Positions 34,604 through 45,731 of a stretch of DNA of 64,000 bases are shown one piece after another. Both the position numbers and the translations under genes were made by a program. The notes under the pieces are model-generated. The model was not told the origin of the DNA. It did no database searches and saw only the letters and a program-made list of their open reading frames with translations. This DNA comes from Polytrichum commune (Eukaryota > Streptophyta > Polytrichopsida > Polytrichales > Polytrichaceae). Where the stretch lies: NCBI GenBank assembly GCA_950295325.1, contig OX485808.1, positions 1,864,501 to 1,928,500 of the forward strand. The letters are read 5' to 3'. Position 1 is the stretch's first letter; every line of letters starts with the position of its first letter.

Positions 34604-37600
34604 ATGGCAAGATCAAGCAGAAGCGCCATTGAGATGTTCGCGGTGAAGGTCGATGGCCTCCCAGAGTCGGTGTTAGACGATAACGGCAACGACAACTATG
34701 TCCCCAAGGAAGACTTCATGGGGGAGTGGACGGCACTGCCAGAGAAGATCGGGGACGGCCTCTTCTGCATGCGCTTCACCTACGAGCTGGAGACAAGACC
34801 GGACCAGCCCGAACAGTGGGTTCAAATGAAGACGTGGGAGATAGAGTCCATAGAGGCCCAGGGGGAGTATGTAATTCTGGACATGAAGAACAAGAAGGAT
34901 CATATCAACCTCTTGTTACATTTTCAGAAAAATACCTTCTCCTACCAATACGCCACCAATAACGTAGCGGAAGATGCCAAGCACTTCGACCTGGACGGCC
35001 TCTTCTCCAAATATGCGTTGAGCCCATACTGGACTGCAAGGAAATTGAACGCCCTGGCATTGAACATCTCCAAATACAACAGTGTGGTCACTGAGGCAAA
35101 CAAGAAGAAGAAGAGCCCCAGGAAACCATCCACATCAGGGGCAGGAGGATCTAGAAGTGCACCCAGGCCTGTGCCTTCCGCTAGCAGGGCGACGGAGGGC
35201 CCCAGTAGACACTCCACGCCATCGAAGAGGACAAGGGAGGAGATGGAGAAATCGGGAGTAACGGAGACCGCAGAGGTGACCTCGCCTGTCGTAATGCCCA
35301 CCCCCTTGAAAAAGGGTGAGAACCCTGACGCTGTGAAGGCCACGAGGATCCTTCGAGACTTCAACAACTACTCGAAGGATTGCTGGCCCATGGGACGCCA
35401 CTTCACATTCAACGTGGACTGCTTCAAGTGCGAGATGTCCCCCAACAAATGGGTGGTTCGCTCTCGCGAAAGCGGTGGTGTGAAGTGGCAGATAAATAAT
35501 CTAATGAACAACGTCAAGTGGGACAGGCAGACCGTCTGCGTCATGCCGAAGGGGCTGACATCCCGTCCGACGGAGAAGGACTGGCCACGGATCCAGAATG
35601 GAGAGTTCTGGATCATAGACGGCCAACACAGCTTGGAGGCGTCCCAAATAATTCTCAAGGACGACAACTTCCAGCATGAGCTGAAGGAGGACTTGCGCTA
35701 CTGGAAGGCGTTCTTGGTGTGGTCGGACGATTGGGACAAGCTGCGGAAGATATCCACCTTCCTCAACTCCGGCAACAAAATCAAGGCCTTCGAGGCGTCG
35801 TGGGCAGCCAACATAGTGGCTGCAAGGGACGTCTGGGTCGCCCACGGGTGCCCCCCTAAAGAAAGGGAGAACGCGAAGACGCCGTCTCCACAATGGAAGG
35901 TGAGTTTACGAACGAACGTTCGTAAATATCTTTGACATTCAAATTTTCAAGTTCTTTGACATTCAAACTTACGAACGTGCGTTCGTATTTTGTGCGTTAC
36001 TGATGTTTTTCTTGCTGCAGGCATTCTGCGACGCGATGGTGGACAAGTTCTCCTCCATCGACATGAAGTCTACAACAACCAAGTCTGTCCTGGAGCTCAA
36101 GGGTGAGCTCCGCCTCATCTGTTGCAACAGGGACACTTGGGAGTTGTGGACACAATTTTTTGATGCGCACAGCTCGGGCGATCTGGTCAACCCCGACACC
36201 GAGGAGAAGTACAGCGCGGAGAAGACTGGGGAGGCCCCTCCACTACTGAGGGAGTTCTTCAAGTCCCTTCAAGGGTTAACAGAGTCCGAGTTGCAGAGGT
36301 GCGCGGTGCATCTTCTTGGGAACACTGTGGGAAGAACCATCCCATACCCGAAGATATTTTTGAAGAGGCCAAGACACAAGCCCGGCACGTATTCCATCAA
36401 GGAATGGTGCGAACACCGCAAGCTGAAGACTGCTGCAATGAGGGAGTTGAGCGCCCTAATACCAGAGTACGCACTCATCCTAGCCGACGGGGACATTAAT
36501 TGGGCCAGCTGGAAGATGTTCAAGGTCGACTACAACATCTCCGGACCCTCAATGCGTTGTCTTGTCAAGGAGCACGCCTCCATTTTGAAGCAGAAGGGGA
36601 ACAAGAGGACAAAGAAAACCGAGACGGATCCCCAAGAGGTGGAGCAATACAGAAGCTTTTTGACGCGGAAGAGGTTGGCCACATTCGAAGGAGTGGCCAG
36701 ATTTTGTCTGTTGACAAAAGGAGTGGAGAGGGTGACATTTTCCAAGTGGGACCGGACCATGAGCAGGGCCGAGGTGAGGGAGGATCGACGGGGGTGCCCA
36801 TTTGCCCTGATCGATTTCAGGGGGATCCCCGGTGCGTCGAGGCAGGGGGGGAAGGACATACCTTTCTACGACCCCTTCATGGCCAAGTTCAAGGAGCACA
36901 AGTCTCCGGACATGAGGGAGCCTCACGTTTGGCTGTGGATAGTCGAGCAGGAGAAGCTCTCTGCTGTAGTCGACCTGTACGAGAAGTCGATCAAATTTGA
37001 GTACAGCATCTTCCACAGCACTTACGTGCCCGCCAAGACGGAAGGGATCGTGGCCATCAACGAGGCCAGGGGGAACAAACAGGTGGGGGCGGTCAGCCTC
37101 GTCTTCTTGACGTACAACGCGCTGCGGAATGGGCGAGCCCCTGTCAAGGCGAACACTACGTTCAAGAAGATCTACAGCATCCCCCATCCCCCTCCCAAGG
37201 ATCTGCTGCAGGAGACCTTGTACACTGTCTTCCCGGCGATGGAACTCAGGTTGGAGTTCTACGTCTCCGTTTTGCAGAGCGTGGCAATAAGCGGAGAGAC
37301 CGTGTACAACGTTTGTGGCGGCAGCAAGTTCATGTACGCTGCGATGGTAAGCTCTCCAACTAATATTTACGAACGCTCGTTCGTAAAGTTCACCTCAACT
37401 TGTCTTGGGTTTGATGACATTGTTTCTCGTCGTTGATGTTTACGAACGCACGTTCGTATTTTCTAACGTATTTGCTTGAATCTCAGATGCTGGGGCTGGT
37501 CGTCAACAGCTTCATTGAAGCCATCGACGAGGAGGACTTCCACGTGCACAGGGCGAAGGCCTCCACGATGGACCTGGAGGACATGTCCCTCCCGAGGACG

Positions 37601-39088
37601 GACATCAACATGCCCGTCGACGAAGGCATGCCCGCCATGGAGACGGACGACGACGAGCCCGCGCCCTCCTACAACGTCGAGGCGATCCTCCGATCCTTGG
37701 ACGTCACTCCTCTCCGCATTTTGGCGCCGTCGGGAAATCCATCCGACGTGCAAGGGACTCCGGGTGGATACACGGGGTCGTCGGCGGGGACAACCCAAGA
37801 TGTCCTCCCCGCGAGAACATCTGGAGCGGAGGCATTCGGCACTCCCGGGGGATGCTCGACATCCGTGTCGCCCAGGCCGATCGTGGTTCCCAAGATGGAG
37901 AACCTCGACCTTCTGGACCAACGGTCCCGACCGACGTTGGACCAGTACCGCAACACGAGGCGGAGGATGAAGAAGACCCCCTACGTGGAGCTGCCTCCGG
38001 GAGCAATCATCGAGGTCTCCGATGAGGACGAGGGCGACATGGAGATCATGGTCGAGCTGGGGGTAGACTTCGACAAGAACAAGCGGGTCAAGGAGGAGGC
38101 GTTGTCCGTCGCCGAGCTTAACGCCAAGCTCGAGCAAAAGATGAAGGAGGACATGGCGAAGGCGGCAGAGGAGAATGCCAAGAAAATGTTCGCAATTCAG
38201 GAGGAGCTGAGGCAGTCCAACGAGAAGACGGACGCCATCCTCGCCATGCTCCAGCGTATGCAGAGCTTCTCGGCGCCCCCCCAGCCGGCCTACCCCTTCC
38301 CTGGAGGATACCCCTCCCAATCCCCTCCACCGGGCATGTTCACCGGAGGGCCTTCCCGCCAGCAGGCGCCCCACCCCACGCCTGTTGGCACTCCTCCGCC
38401 ACCAGAGGTTCCCTCGACCACCTCCCACGATGCTGTGGCGGCGGCCATCCAGGAGGACGAGAATTTACGAACGCGCGTTCGTGAATCTTCAGGTCCTCCA
38501 GTCCTCACCCCTCCCCCTTCAAGGGTAGGACTGCCCTCATACACCGATGCATCGTCTTTCACCGTCGTCCCCAGGGTAGTAGACAGACATGGCGATGACT
38601 CTGCGCGACACACTGACATGGTCATTGTGGAGGACACGCAGGGGAGCCCCAATGACGCACCAGGGGTGCATGGGATGGACGTGGAAGAAACCCATGCGGC
38701 GTGGATGGAGGATGTCAGGATGGACGCGCTCGACCTGGGCGCCGAGGAAGAAGACGCGCTGCGCATCCAGGCGACACAGGCCTCTCAACCGGAGCGTGAG
38801 GCAGAGGCCATGGAGACAGAGGCGGCTGCAGCTGTGGAGGTTACGAACGCGCGTTCGTTAATCGTTGAGGAGGGACCTGCTGCTCGGTCCAGCGCCGCTA
38901 CCCCTCCCCCCGATGACGAGGTAACTCTCCTCTGAGAATACCATTTTTTAACGAACGCGCGTTCGTAACCTCTCTAACATCGCGATGTTTTTCTCTTCAT
39001 CGACATCCAGTGGCCTTGCGAGAGCCCTCTTCAGCGGTCCCCCTTAGGGCCGAACAGTTTTGTAGGACACGGCATCATTTTGCCTTAG
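34604..39088 (+). CDS. ParB-like / DNA-methyltransferase-like fusion protein
   Basis: Four exons (34604-35899, 36021-37346, 37487-38920, 39011-39088), all joined in phase 0, give about 1377 aa. The ATG follows a splice acceptor directly. Residues about 339-346 read DGQHSLEA, a ParB/DGQHR-type signature with Ser where Arg is usual. Residues about 690-900 resemble a permuted N4/N6 DNA methylase: LIDFRGIP stands where the D/N/S-P-P-Y/F motif belongs, then HVWLWIVEQEKLSAVVD, then VYNVCGGSKFMYAAM as an SAM-binding motif I. Both are altered, so catalysis is doubtful. The C-terminal part has a charged coiled coil (about 1080-1140), proline-rich stretches and an acidic tail. ParB-methylase fusions are known in bacteria and phages. 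The palindrome array in and around the gene suggests DNA binding, but that is inference. Confidence 0.7.
35908..38966. repeat. Palindromes inside introns and exon 3 of the ParB-methylase gene
   Basis: Intron 1 holds copies at 35908 and 35971; intron 2 at 37369 and 37442; intron 3 at 38951. In each intron the first copy lies close to the donor site. Copies at 38467 and 38843 lie within exon 3 with no possible splice sites around them, and there they encode LRTRVR- and TNARS-type residues in frame. Confidence 0.92.
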
Positions 39089-39253
39089 GAAAATGTGATA
39101 GACTATCACGTGAGAAATGTAAATATTCAACGGATTAATATATGAGCCTATGTTATCTGCATCGCGTTGCTTCAAATTCTCTGCCCTCGACCCCTTCTCG
39201 TATGTTGTATATGTTGATGAGATTATGTTGATTCTTGCATACCCACCTCATTC

Positions 39254-39403
39254 GCGAACGCTCGTTCGTGAAAGGCTGCGACCCACTGTCCACCTCATTC
39301 GCGAACGACCGCTCGTAAATGTACGTGTAGCCGCGCTCACGAACGAGCGCTCGTAAATGATGCGCACCGCCCCCGCAGCCTTCATTCATGAACGCTCGTT
39401 CGC
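39254..39403. repeat. Degenerate palindrome copies
   Basis: Four imperfect versions near 39254, 39301, 39339 and 39388, with one to four mismatches from ACGAACGNNCGTTCGT. They lie between the ParB-methylase stop and the phosphatase-like exon. Confidence 0.8.
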
Positions 39404-39538
39404 AAGTGTGCCCTTGAGCACATTTTCCTTGCACTCTCCTCACTTCCTCGTCTTTCCCCATAATGCACCGTCTTCATTTTCTACGCAAAATTTCATTATT
39501 GGATCATAGAATTAAACTAGTCGCGTTGTTCATCACAG

Positions 39539-40306
39539 GACCCCCCGGAGATTGGTCGCAACCCCTCTACCAGTGGACCTCCCACCCGGAACAAACCTTT
39601 CATCGTTTTTGACCTCAACGGGGTGTTGTGTCACACCCAACACATCCCAAGGGTCCCCACGCGTCCCTTCCGTCACCCCGACGAAAGGGACTACGACGGC
39701 GAGCTCGACACCCTCATTAACCGCAAGGCTGTCCGCGCCCGTCCCGGCTTGCGTGACTTCCTTCGCGAGGTGGTCGAGTTCGCTCACGTCATTGTGTGGA
39801 GCTCCATGGTCATGGAGAACACCGAGCCCATCGTGCACTTCTTGTTCCGCGATCTCCCGAGCCCTTGCCTCGTCCTCGGCCAAGAGGACTGCGACGAGCT
39901 GCTCGACGAGAAAGGTCAACCGGTGCCCAAGTTTGGCGGTCGGGGCGGAGGACAACAGTTCCTCAAGGTCCTCCGCTCGAGACTCTGGCGAGGCGTCCCC
40001 CGTCTGCAAGGGGCGCCGCACGGGTGGTGGCCGATTCCAGAGAACACCGTCCTCATCGACGACAGCCCCACCAAGAGCGTCTTGAACCCCCCGGGCAACG
40101 TCATCTTCCCGGACACTTGGACCGGCGATAGGCAAGACACATTTTTGGTCGATAGGCTAGCCCCCTACCTTAGAAGGCTCGTGCTCCACGCCGGTAGCAT
40201 CCCATTTTTTGTTAGGTCCAACCCCTTCGGCAATGCGGCGCTAAGCCCCCGCGATAATGTATTCAAGAGCATCATGAGGCTCGCCAAACTCAATAAATTG
40301 ATTTGA
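39539..40306 (+). CDS. NLI/FCP1-type HAD phosphatase-like protein (partial)
   Basis: One exon begins after an acceptor (CATCACAG) and stays open to TGA at 40304-40306. Nucleophile motif I reads VFDLNGVLCHT (Asp at 39611), with Asn replacing the second Asp that normally acts as acid/base. Motif II is VIVWSSM, and motif IV is VLIDDSP (40058-40063). These match the CTD-phosphatase-like (NIF) family; plant members with DLNG in place of DLDG exist to my knowledge. The exon begins in a phase that does not fit the preceding ParB-methylase exons, so its 5' exon is unknown. A donor-like GTATTC at 40259 is in phase with the downstream proline-rich exon at 40418, so the two might share a transcript. It may be a captured host gene carried by the transposon. 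Confidence 0.72.
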   Translation, partial: DPPEIGRNPSTSGPPTRNKPFIVFDLNGVLCHTQHIPRVPTRPFRHPDERDYDGELDTLINRKAVRARPGLRDFLREVVEFAHVIVWSSMVMENTEPIVHFLFRDLPSPCLVLGQEDCDELLDEKGQPVPKFGGRGGGQQFLKVLRSRLWRGVPRLQGAPHGWWPIPENTVLIDDSPTKSVLNPPGNVIFPDTWTGDRQDTFLVDRLAPYLRRLVLHAGSIPFFVRSNPFGNAALSPRDNVFKSIMRLAKLNKLI

Positions 40307-40417
40307 AATGCCTCCATGTCTTTGCTTGTATCATGTGGTTCACATTTACTAATGCTTGCTTCGTTTTTGGATGTCTTTTGTTGTTGTGATTGTTGTTGTT
40401 GTTGTTCTTGCCCATAG

Positions 40418-41418
40418 TCTGCCCCCATATGCGACGCCCCTGTGGTCGACGGCCCTTCCCGTCCCCTCTCGCCCCCTGCCTCCCCTTCCCGCGACGTCAC
40501 GGGCTTCCAAATGCCATCCCTCTACCAGTTCTCGGCGGTCGACGCGGCCTCGGCCGTGGATTACTCCCGCGACGTCGGCATCGACGACGGCGTCGTCAAC
40601 AGCCCGCCCCCACCACTTGTCGCCCGCGCCTACGCCCCGTCGCCCTCCCCCCTCTCCAAGGAGAAACGGACGCTCGTTCGTTTGGGACACCTCTCGCCCT
40701 CGAGGGACGACGCCGTCGCTCGTTGCGGGCCGAGCCGGCGTCTCCGCATGGAAGGCCCCCGTTGCCACACCTCCCCCGCCGACTCCGTTCCTCCCCCCGC
40801 AACGTCCTCCGCGATCGTGGGCCCTCCACGCCTCGACTCCCCCCCGCCATCCAACATAATTGCAATAGTTCCATCGGCTCCGGATGCTCCCGTCGACGCC
40901 CCCCTCGTTCCCACCGTTCCCCGCATGGACGTCCCCAAAGCCAAGGTGCCCTCCTCAACCCTGAACCCCTTTCTCGCTTTTGCTTTCCTTGTCTTCCGTT
41001 TGCGTGCCGTTCTCTTTACGAGCGCCCATCCCAAACCGCCCTCATTATTTTCCCCACTCCATTCCTATTCTTATCTTCCTATGACGTTGTTTCGCAGGTG
41101 GTTACCCGCTCGCTTGGTGCCCGGCCCTCCTCCACGTCCTCCTTGGATAGGCACGCCCTCAAGGCCGCATCTTCCGAGTCCGATCGTTGTCTGGCCCTCC
41201 GGAGAAGCGCAAGACGTTCCCTTTCGCAAACACCCTCGCATTCTACTTATAATACCACCTCTTACAATTCGGGAGCGCGTCCTAAAACATGCAAGAACGA
41301 CACATATTCCTGTCCAGGCAACACACAAGGATACAGTCGTGGGCCTGAGATTTTTAGAGCCATGGAGGCCGCCAAAAAAAAGGGCTTAGCCGCAAAAAAA
41401 AATAATGGGTCGGACTAG
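40418..41418 (+). CDS. Proline-rich protein of unknown function (partial)
   Basis: Two exons, 40418-40945 and 41098-41418, joined in phase 0 through a 152-bp GT..AG intron. They encode about 282 aa, GC-rich and rich in Pro, Ser and Arg, ending in a basic Lys/Ala tail (EAAKKKGLAAKK). No start codon is assignable; the exon opens right after CCCATAG. A near-perfect palindrome copy (40666-40681) lies within the first exon. Function unknown. Confidence 0.5.
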
Positions 41419-41769
41419 TGTGACGTCTAGAAGCGTACTAGTGGGACGGACTCCCTAAATGGGCTTAGGTGTAGAACATATTTAAGTGCTTACTTTCTAT
41501 GCTATTCCAAGTTACTCAAGACATTGATGGTATTTCCATTATAATTGTATTTCAATCCCAATTAATTCATTCAACTTCCATTCATTCTTCGCACCTTCCC
41601 TTCCATTCATAACGAGTTGTGATTTCATACGCAACTATTTTCATGTATGCCTCACATTTTTGTTCACTTCCATGCCTTTATGTATAATAATAGTAGCATA
41701 CCATTATACATATGGAATTTTTAGTCGTCATTACTGGTCCAATTTTGAAAGGTGCATCCTTATATAGTC

Positions 41770-41808
41770 TCATAATCAACAAAAAGTCTCCAAATACCGA
41801 ATATAGTG
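41770..41808 (-). repeat. Right terminal repeat of the 16-kb element
   Basis: Read inward on the minus strand it begins CACTATATTCGGTATTTGG, then GAGACTTTTTG, with a GAGAC word further in. Confidence 0.7.
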
Positions 41809-41810
41809 TT

Positions 41811-44800
41811 ATAAGAATCAAATGAGCGAAAGAAAAGTGAAGAAAACATGTGTTTTAGAATATCTATATGTCATTTTTCAACACCTACGCAAAGATGTCA
41901 GGATTTGCAAGTGGTTGAAAGTGACATATAAGTAATATGATAACAACATATTAAATTATAATTTTTGTATGATGACCTAGAAAATACTTATATGCACCTA
42001 TTTGTTAGAAAAAATCTACAAAACCATTCATTTCAATGTATGAAATGCCTGCATGAAACACAAATTTGACAACTATACTTATGCGTACCATTTTAAGGGT
42101 TAATTAAATATTTTTTGTTCATTTTTTTGTAGAATTGTGATAGTGTCATATACACGGAGGTCATGATAAATTAAATTACAATATATTTGCAAAATGTTTT
42201 TTAACATCACATAGTCAAATTTTGACCAAAACTGGAACAAAGTGCTTGATCCACTAGTTCTAATGCAAGGAGCACTAGGAATGCAAGTGACATGATCGGG
42301 GGGATCGAGGAAAAACAACCAACTTGGGATGCTCTGTAATGGGAGCTAGGTTTAGGGTGGGGTTGGTCAACAAATAATGATGTGAGTAGGGTTTGACTCT
42401 CCCGTCATGGGTAGGGTTTGACTCTCCCGACGTTGAAGTCCTAAGTTGTGGCTAGGGTTTGGGGCTCTCCCAAGCATTGATGTGGGTGGAGTTTTACTTT
42501 GCCAACGGTGAAGTTTGTGACTAGGGTTTGGCTCTCTAGAAGTTGAGTAGTGATGAGAGTCCGAAGATGAGAGACTTCTAAGCAAGTAATTTTCTGCTTG
42601 CCGCAAGTGGCACCAACAAGAACTATCAGTCCTTAATATGTGTATTTGAGGTCCACAGATAATATGTGTATCGCTCTTCCCAAACCCTAGGGACCCGGAG
42701 GAGCCGCACGAGCCGCAGTGGAGGAGCTACACCAAGGAGCTGCACCGTAGGTGAGGCCACCAACAAATCGTGGCAAGCAGAACGAAATGATCGTTTCTTT
42801 CTCAGTCTCAGACAGGTAGAGACACCCACTATATGCAGATCGAGGGGTGAGTTTCAAAATCCGATCCGGAAGAGCTGGAGTGCAAATCCGGAAGACTTGT
42901 GAGCTCCAAAGTTGTGAGTTTTTGAAGAGGGAGTTTCAAATATCTAAAGAAGATCACTCCACTTGCAAGACCCAAGATAGCACTTTCAATCATTGAAGGT
43001 TTAAAAATGCAGGGAAGACTGTCGATCGTGGAGTTACTTTCTTTTCGGGACGCCAGGATTGCGAGGCCGAGTGGATAGAAATGCGCACATTTGACCTAAT
43101 CCCTATCATGGCAGAGCGGCCTCCTCGTAGCGAGCACCATTACTGCAGCCGGCGTCCGTGTCGCCCTCCACGGCAGCCAATGATCCTTTCAAATCGGTGT
43201 GCAATGGTGGATGCGGCTTCGCGGTCGCAATCTCTGGTAATGAATGAACCAATCCCTTGGTCTGTCATCATCTTCTCATCAGCATCAGAATCATCAGCAT
43301 TGAGCATTGAACAAGCATTGAACAAGTGTTGTCGATTCTAGATGTATCAATTACTTACTGCAACTCCTCTTCCTTTCCTTCCTCCCTCCTTGCCTTCGCG
43401 CAACTGCCCTCTACAGCATTTGGTGTGTCATCGGAATAGGTCGTGCTGGAAGGGCGATGATGTTGGAAGAGCGTTGATGCTGGCCTCCAACATCATCTTA
43501 AATATGCTATGGTTAGCATTTTAGGCGATGCCTTAGTGGTTTTAACATTGCGAAATGCTATCATCACAAGTCCAAGTCAAGTCAAGTGCTCAACGCGAAT
43601 ATGCAAGCGAGTCTGCTATCCCGAGTGTTTTTGAGCAGCTGGCAACCGACGCACAGTAAAAGAGCTGATTGAGTGAGGCAGCAGGCAAAAGAAATCTCGT
43701 TATGCTTCACACATGATTATTGCATGAGGTTTGTCAACATCATTAGAGAGATCTCCTTCCTCTACTCTTATCGAGTATAAGGGATCAGGCAAACCGAGGG
43801 CAGAAACCCTGATGCGGGGAAACAACCGTGATGACGAATGAAAATTTCTCAATCCGCCAGTCATCTGTGCAATTTTATATAGCATTCCAACTTCCGATAA
43901 TATGATGGGGAAAAAAAAAAAATTATGAATTTGGTACACCAGAGTTCAGCAAATTTCGACGTTGGCCTCTAGGTTTCGAGTCGTGCTGTGTACACAGGGG
44001 GTGTACGCTCTACCTTTGGCCAAAGTCAGAGTGCTTGGCGAATTTCTGCGAAATTACTGCAGCCTCAAGGTAGATGAAAAATCCTAGTGCTTACGACCAA
44101 TGCGAGCAAATAAGTTTCTAGAAGGCGGAGCTGTATTAGATGAGTTCTACGGTCCTCGAGGACGACAACGTCAAGTCACAGACAAAATTTTGTAGCACAT
44201 TTTCAATTACTGCAACAATGTTAAGAGATCTCGCCAATAGATCCTGAAGGCCTTATACATATAAATTTGGTACACTTGACTAAAGATCGGAGAGCAAGAT
44301 TGTGTATTTGGTTCAATTTGTCACGATTGATTAGAACGTCATGCCATGCTGAAAAAAGCGGGATTGAGTGTTTCGCACATCGTACAAGGCAACGAACTGA
44401 TTGGAGCGTGTATATCCATGGATTGACACAGTCAATAACATGAGAACTTTTAATCGCAATTCATTAGTCCTATGTCATATAAGGACATTAACGTTGCCTT
44501 TTTCAACTTGGACGGGGAGTTTGACGCAAAATCGCAAGTGAGAAGAACGCAATGTTTACTGAACGTGCTTAGCATCTCATTGCATTGCGAAAAGGTAGTA
44601 GAGGATGTTCACTATCAATTTTGGTCATCCAGAGGTAATCAGTAAGGCGTTGCATGCCATCAGCATTCGAACGGTTCGGTGAATACTTTAAATCCACGTC
44701 AACGTCACATACTATGTCTCATGATTAGAGGTTGTGGAGTGTGTGCAGAATCTGGTAAGCTCAATACGTGGGGCTCTACCACATACCTTGGGCAGTGCTA

Positions 44801-45731
44801 CCTAATTTCTGGCAAGCAGCAGGTAAGTGCATGTTGCCACACGTAGATAATCTGTTGTTCGCTCCTACTGTGAGACTAGAGAGGTCGATTTCAGGGGTCA
44901 TTACATACATATGATCATCCTATGACAACTGCAGGACTTTTAAGGTCTGCCTATAAGCTAATAGGATGTTCTTTGAATAATCTGGTAGTTGAGGATGTGA
45001 GTTGCCGTATTCATCTATCAATCTGTGAGGTGACCTCCACACAGGTGTAAATAAATGTCATTGGTGGACATAGATGACGAAGAGAGGTGATATAGGTTTG
45101 GTGGAAACTTTGGTGATCAATTAGCTGAATTGCAGTGACTTGCTATACAATTATGTTGATAGGCTCATCCTGTAGAATTTTGAGCTGCAGCTGCCAACCG
45201 CGCAACAATGCAGCAATCTAAGAAGTCTCATGTTCTGGACACTAAACTCGATGTTTTGAGGACAAATTCAATTTGATGCATATTTTGGTGAATTCGAAGT
45301 CAGTTGCTGTGAGTTGCTGATGGAGATGTGAACAACTGCTCTATGAAGTCGTAGAGGTCTTTATACCAATTTGCGGTTACTTCTCTTTGTACGTCACACA
45401 GTTATTTAGCTCATAAAGCTGCAAGTACATTCATCGTTATGTTTGATGCTTGACCAGGAATGTCCTGAGCCGTATTCACTGGACACCGAGTCTCCTATTA
45501 ACCAAGCAGCTGCCGGATGGGCGCATTGCGCAGCTGTTACAGGTATATAGTTTGTCATTTAAACAATTTTGAATTCAACAGAACAGTAATAGCTAGTTTA
45601 TATTTCCTCATATTTTTCTTGTACGCAGGCGTTTGATTTTTGAATCGTCAATTCTGAATCTGAAACGTATTGATTTTGATATCTACAGCATAACATAATT
45701 TAATATTTCAAAGTATTTACAGCAGTCTAGG
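41811..45731. other. No gene recognised
   Basis: AT-rich DNA. TAGGGTTTG.CTCTC words repeat four times between 42380 and 42540. Short frames at 42.6-43.5 kb lack domain signals. If the transposase at 45.7 kb belongs to a mobile element, its left end should lie here, but I could not identify a terminal repeat. Confidence 0.5.

Larger units (their letters stand above)
25699..41810. mobile_element. Putative 16.1-kb DNA transposon with ParB-methylase cargo
   Basis: Inverted ends reading CACTATATTCG then GAGACTTTT occur at 25701 (inward, plus) and 41808 (inward, minus). If the ends are taken as AACACTATATTCG, both sides are flanked by ATAA (25695-25698 and 41811-41814), a possible 4-bp target duplication; being AT-rich, this is weak. 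Inside are the DUF7869-like transposase, whose stop lies 0.4 kb from the left end (a spacing close to the family's other copy near 3776), the ParB-methylase-like gene, the phosphatase-like exon, the proline-rich ORF and all copies of the ACGAACGNNCGTTCGT palindrome. The class is not certain. CACTA-like ends suggest a relative of the CMC group, but the transposase has not been placed there. Confidence 0.6.

Noticed and set aside
37463-38428. 321-codon minus-strand frame opposite exon 3 of the ParB-methylase gene
   Set aside because: It is the shadow of a GC-rich plus-strand exon whose splice sites and phase are consistent; the minus frame has no domain.
38467-38858. Removal of the two exonic palindromes as introns
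   Set aside because: No GT..AG pair surrounds them and the reading frame runs straight through.
29559-40681. Palindromes as transposase-binding subterminal repeats of the 16-kb element
   Set aside because: They are absent from the outer 3.8 kb at the left and the outer 1.1 kb at the right end, where transposase sites are expected, and they cluster around internal genes and introns.
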